DNA of 64,000 nucleotides from Kribbella sp. NBC_01245 (GTDB lineage Bacteria; Actinomycetota; Actinomycetes; Propionibacteriales; Kribbellaceae). How positions within the stretch are numbered: the stretch's first letter is position 1; every line of letters begins with the position of its first letter. The notes beneath the pieces were generated by a model. That model did no database searches and was not told the origin of the DNA. It saw only the letters and a list, made by a program, of their open reading frames with translations. The stretch covers positions 7,564,001-7,628,000 of the forward strand of contig NZ_CP108487.1 of the NCBI RefSeq assembly GCF_036226525.1. The letters are read 5' to 3'. Of this stretch, positions 61,230 to 64,000 are shown one piece after another. Made by a program: the position numbers and the translations under genes.

Positions 61230-62668
61230 TGGGTCAGCTGTACGTCGCGGTGGACTTCGGTTCGACGTTCACCAAGGCGGTTGCGGTCGACGCCGCCTCG
61301 GGAGCACTCGTGGCCCGGGCGGAATCGCGGACGACGATCGGCACGGACGTGATGGACGGCTGGCTTGCCTGCCGTACGGCGTTGCTCGAGGCCGATCAGG
61401 CGGTCGCGAAAGCCGACGTGCTGGCCTGTTCCAGCGCGGGCGGCGGTTTGCGGATCGCGGTCGTCGGTAACGAGGAGCTCGTCACCGCCGAGGCCGGCCG
61501 CCGGGTCGCGCTGTCCAGTGGTGGCCGGGTCGTCGCCGTGGTGAGCGGAGGGCTGACCGCGACGTCGCTGAAGGCGTTGCGCGCCGACCGGCCGGACGTG
61601 GTGCTGCTGCTCGGCGGTACCGATGGCGGCAACTCGGCCGTGATCGAGCAGGCGGCCGCGGTGCTGGCGAAGTACCGCTGGCGCCGTCCAGTTGTTGCCG
61701 CGGGCAACGTTGAGTCGCAGGGGTTGATCGCCTCGACGCTGGGCGATGCGGACGTGCCGTATGTGTTGGCGGACAACGTCGTGCCCGAGATCGGGTTGTT
61801 CGCGCCGGACAGCGCGCGGGCCGCGATCCGCGAGATGTTCCTGGCCCACGTCATCGGCGGCAAGAACCTGTCCAAGGACCCCGGTTTCGCCCGCCTGGTT
61901 CGCGCCGCCACCCCGGACGTCGTACTGCGTGGGGTCGAGGTGCTCGCTGGGCTGCACGGCGACGTCGCCGTCGTGGACGTGGGCGGTGCCACCACCGACG
62001 TGCATTCGGTGATCGAGCTCGATCCGGAGGACGCGAATCTCGGCCGCGAGGTGGTTGCGACGCATCCCGTCACCCGTACGGTTGAAGGCGATCTCGGCAT
62101 GCGCTGGAGCGCCGTACCGGTGGTTGCCGCAGGCATCGAGTCGGGTTTGGTCGCGGATGACCCCTTGTTGCGCGAGGCGGCCGAGCGGCGGCACGCGGAT
62201 CCGTCGTACCTCCCGGACAGTGCGGACGAAGCGACCTACGACGAACGGCTGGCGACGATCGCGATCACTGTCGCGCTACGGCGGCACGCCGGCCGGCAAC
62301 GGGTGGTGTTCGGCCCGTCCGGGCGGGTGATCGAGCGGTCCGGCAAGGACTTGCGCGAGGTGGACCTGCTGGTCGGATCCGGGGGAGTGCTGCGGCACAA
62401 CGGCCCGGACGTCGCCGCGCGCATCCTCGGCGCGGTCGGCACGGGCGCTCTCGAGGAGGGCTGGCTGGTGCCTACGGCGGCGCGGACGACGGTCGATACC
62501 GACTACGTGCTGGCCGGGGTTGGACTGCTCGCGGAGGTGGACCTGGTCGCTGCGACCGGGCTGGCGCGTGGCATCGCTGGCTGCCACCGTCACGCCGTAG
62601 GCTCCTCGCATCGATGGCGGAGGTGTGATGAACAACCCGGAGAAGCCGGTGGTTCCGGAACACGATGA
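61229..62668 (+). CDS. GlmL/MutL-like ASKHA protein
   Basis: A 479-aa actin-like ATPase. VDFGSTFTKAVAVD (phosphate 1), SSAGGGLRIAVVG, LLLGGTDGGNSAVIE and AVVDVGGATTDVHSV match the GlmL family linked to coenzyme-B12 glutamate mutase. No mutase subunit is in the window. The last ~40 residues (GCHRHAVGSSHRWRRCDEQ) look unlike the family, which usually ends near ATGLAR; this tail overlaps the transporter start by 41 bp. ATG overlaps the preceding stop by 1 nt. Confidence 0.8.
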   Translation: MGQLYVAVDFGSTFTKAVAVDAASGALVARAESRTTIGTDVMDGWLACRTALLEADQAVAKADVLACSSAGGGLRIAVVGNEELVTAEAGRRVALSSGGRVVAVVSGGLTATSLKALRADRPDVVLLLGGTDGGNSAVIEQAAAVLAKYRWRRPVVAAGNVESQGLIASTLGDADVPYVLADNVVPEIGLFAPDSARAAIREMFLAHVIGGKNLSKDPGFARLVRAATPDVVLRGVEVLAGLHGDVAVVDVGGATTDVHSVIELDPEDANLGREVVATHPVTRTVEGDLGMRWSAVPVVAAGIESGLVADDPLLREAAERRHADPSYLPDSADEATYDERLATIAITVALRRHAGRQRVVFGPSGRVIERSGKDLREVDLLVGSGGVLRHNGPDVAARILGAVGTGALEEGWLVPTAARTTVDTDYVLAGVGLLAEVDLVAATGLARGIAGCHRHAVGSSHRWRRCDEQPGEAGGSGTR

Positions 62669-63893
62669 GGACGATGCCGGTCGTGCCGACGAGAGTCCGG
62701 TCGCGGACAACAAGGTGGCTGAGGGGATCGCCTCGACCGTTCCTGAGGAGGGCAGCACGACCGTTGCCGAGGACGAGCATCACTTGATGGCTTCGTCCAG
62801 CCGGGGGCAGGTCGATCTCGGGGTCACACCGGGCATGCAGATCGCTAGTGCCTGGGCTTGGCGCTTCCTGGTAATCGTGGCTGCTGTCGCCGTAATCGGG
62901 TATGGCCTTCGCTACCTGTCGGAAGTGGTTGTGCCGGTTACGGTCGGCGTGCTGCTCACTGCACTGCTTATCCCGGTTACGAATGGCCTGCAGAAGTTGC
63001 GGCTGCCGCGAGGCCCTGCTGCTGGTATTACCGTCCTTGGCACGGTTGTGCTGATTGCAGGCCTACTGACGGTTGTCGGCACGCAGATCGCCAGCGGGTT
63101 CTCAGAGCTTTCGGACCAGGTGGGCGAGGGTATTCGCGAGCTGCGCGACATGGCTCGCTTCAACCTGAATATCACCGACAAGCAGATCACTGACACGTTC
63201 AACCAGATCAAAGACACCGTCACCAGTAGTGGCGCGCTAGGTCAGCGTGCGGCTGAGGTGGGCAGTACCGCCACGCACTTGGTCGCAGGTATCTTCATCG
63301 CGCTGTTCTGCCTGTTCTTCTTTCTCTACCAGGGCAATCAGATCTGGGCATGGCTGGTCCGCCTCTTCCCGCGGCACTCGCGTGGGAAGGTCGACTCGTC
63401 CGGCCGGAAGGCGTGGGTCTCGCTGACCGCGTTCGTTCGCGCCACCATCATCGTGGCCGCCGTCGACGCGACCGGTATCGCCATCGGCGCCGCCGCACTC
63501 GGCCTGCCGCTGGTGAGCGCGATCGGCATCCTGGTGTTCGTCGGTTCGTTCGTCCCGGTCGTCGGTGCCCTCGTCAGCGGCTCGGTCGCGGTGCTCGTCG
63601 CCCTGGTCGCGAAGGGCCCGCTGGTCGCCGTACTGATGCTGGCCGTCGTCATCGGGGTCCAGCAGCTCGAATCGCATGTGCTGCAGCCGTTCCTGCTCGG
63701 CCGGGCCGTCAGCGTCCACCCGCTCGCGGTCATCCTCGCGATCGCGACCGGCGTCATCGTCGCGGGCATCGTCGGCGCCCTGGTCGCCGTCCCGACCGCC
63801 GCCGTACTCAACACCGTCGTCAACCACCTAGCCGGCAACGACGTCGACCCCGAACCACCCCGCCGCCCGATCCGAAAACCCAAGCCCGCTTAG
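62628..63893 (+). CDS. AI-2E family (PerM-like) transporter
   Basis: A 421-aa protein. A soluble acidic N-terminal tail of ~75 residues precedes about seven or eight membrane helices. Family features include LSEVVVPVTVGVLLTALLIPV, LFCLFFFLYQG, VFVGSFVPVVGALVSG and QQLESHVLQPFLLGRAVSVH. PerM-like proteins include the autoinducer-2 exporter TqsA and Na/H antiporters, so the cargo is uncertain. GGAGG (62619-62623) precedes ATG 62628. Confidence 0.88.
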   Translation: MNNPEKPVVPEHDEDDAGRADESPVADNKVAEGIASTVPEEGSTTVAEDEHHLMASSSRGQVDLGVTPGMQIASAWAWRFLVIVAAVAVIGYGLRYLSEVVVPVTVGVLLTALLIPVTNGLQKLRLPRGPAAGITVLGTVVLIAGLLTVVGTQIASGFSELSDQVGEGIRELRDMARFNLNITDKQITDTFNQIKDTVTSSGALGQRAAEVGSTATHLVAGIFIALFCLFFFLYQGNQIWAWLVRLFPRHSRGKVDSSGRKAWVSLTAFVRATIIVAAVDATGIAIGAAALGLPLVSAIGILVFVGSFVPVVGALVSGSVAVLVALVAKGPLVAVLMLAVVIGVQQLESHVLQPFLLGRAVSVHPLAVILAIATGVIVAGIVGALVAVPTAAVLNTVVNHLAGNDVDPEPPRRPIRKPKPA

Positions 63894-63899
63894 GAATTT

Positions 63900-63937
63900 G
63901 AGAAGGCCTCCGCTCTTTGCAGAGCGGAGGCCTTCTC
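63900..63937. terminator. Perfect 17-bp bidirectional terminator
   Basis: GAGAAGGCCTCCGCTCT pairs with its complement around a TTGC loop, 6 bp after the transporter stop and 9 bp before the stop of the convergent next gene. Confidence 0.85.
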
Positions 63938-63946
63938 GTTCAGCGG

Positions 63947-64000
63947 TCAGTGCATCGAGGCGGCGGACTCGAGGTCGACCTCCTTGGCGGCACCGTCCTC
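63947..64000 (-). CDS. C-terminus of a gene continuing beyond the window
   Basis: Only the last 17 codons are visible (ending DLESAASMH and TGA at 63949-63947). The family cannot be named from this. It converges on the AI-2E transporter across the 17-bp hairpin. Confidence 0.5.
   Translation of the reverse strand, partial: EDGAAKEVDLESAASMH

Noticed and set aside
1..64000. CRISPR array or rRNA operon
   Set aside because: No evenly spaced identical repeats with unique spacers and no rRNA-like stretch seen. The only tandem repeats are 15-bp units at 4286 and 42929.

Overview
The window looks like a chromosomal segment of a high-GC actinomycete. Codons end mostly in G or C, GTG starts are common, ATGA/GTGA stop-start overlaps are frequent, and several genes appear leaderless with a TANNNT box about 7 nt before the start. 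The gene content (GH92 glycosidase, Tat-exported sugar hydrolase, IdeR-type iron box, CBS/CGS transsulfuration enzymes, GlmL homologue) fits the Propionibacteriales, and a Kribbella-like organism is my best guess. The genus is inference, not seen.

Layout. 0-4.5 kb: 5'-part of a secreted GH92 glycosidase, a NarL-type two-component system, an ACT-domain protein coupled to a peptide deformylase, and tRNA-Leu(UAA). 4.5-7 kb: a less GC-rich pair, an inositol-phosphatase-family enzyme overlapping an unknown 427-aa protein. 7-17.7 kb: small secreted, kinase-like and glyoxalase-like genes, a first IS110-type transposase, a tightly overlapping methyltransferase/membrane-protein operon, a Bax-inhibitor-1 protein, an SGNH esterase and cystathionine beta-synthase. 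17.7-23 kb: a Baeyer-Villiger-type monooxygenase, a second IS110-type element and a LarA homologue. 23-30 kb: regulator/enzyme pairs (TetR/SDR, LacI/Tat hydrolase, XRE-cupin/TrxR-methyltransferase fusion), each with a visible palindromic operator candidate, plus a 164-bp MITE-like palindrome. 30-41.7 kb: ordinary mixed chromosomal genes. 41.8-54.3 kb: accessory zone. 54.3-64 kb: msrA, a MocR/YczE pair, an MMPL exporter with its TetR regulator and doubled operator, cystathionine gamma-synthase, a GlmL-like ASKHA protein and an AI-2E-family transporter.

The most striking feature is the 41.8-54.3 kb zone. The 3' end of msrA occurs four times in the same orientation (41.8, 48.2, 50.0 kb and within the intact msrA at 54.2 kb), sharing an identical 27-bp core. 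Each copy keeps its own different C-terminal codons and stop. This is what repeated site-specific integration at the msrA 3' end would leave: three stacked islands of about 6.4, 1.8 and 4.2 kb. The last island carries the C-terminal remnant of a large serine recombinase. Cargo includes an iron-responsive ferredoxin/bacterioferritin pair (the bacterioferritin 5' end is frameshifted), an HD-GYP/LuxR regulator, a two-gene membrane cassette, a tail-anchored 573-aa protein and an HNH-like protein.

Other repeat structure: three copies of a long stem-loop (9.5, 21.1, 57.2 kb), and a second palindrome lying beside both IS110-type elements. No CRISPR array, rRNA or complete prophage was seen.
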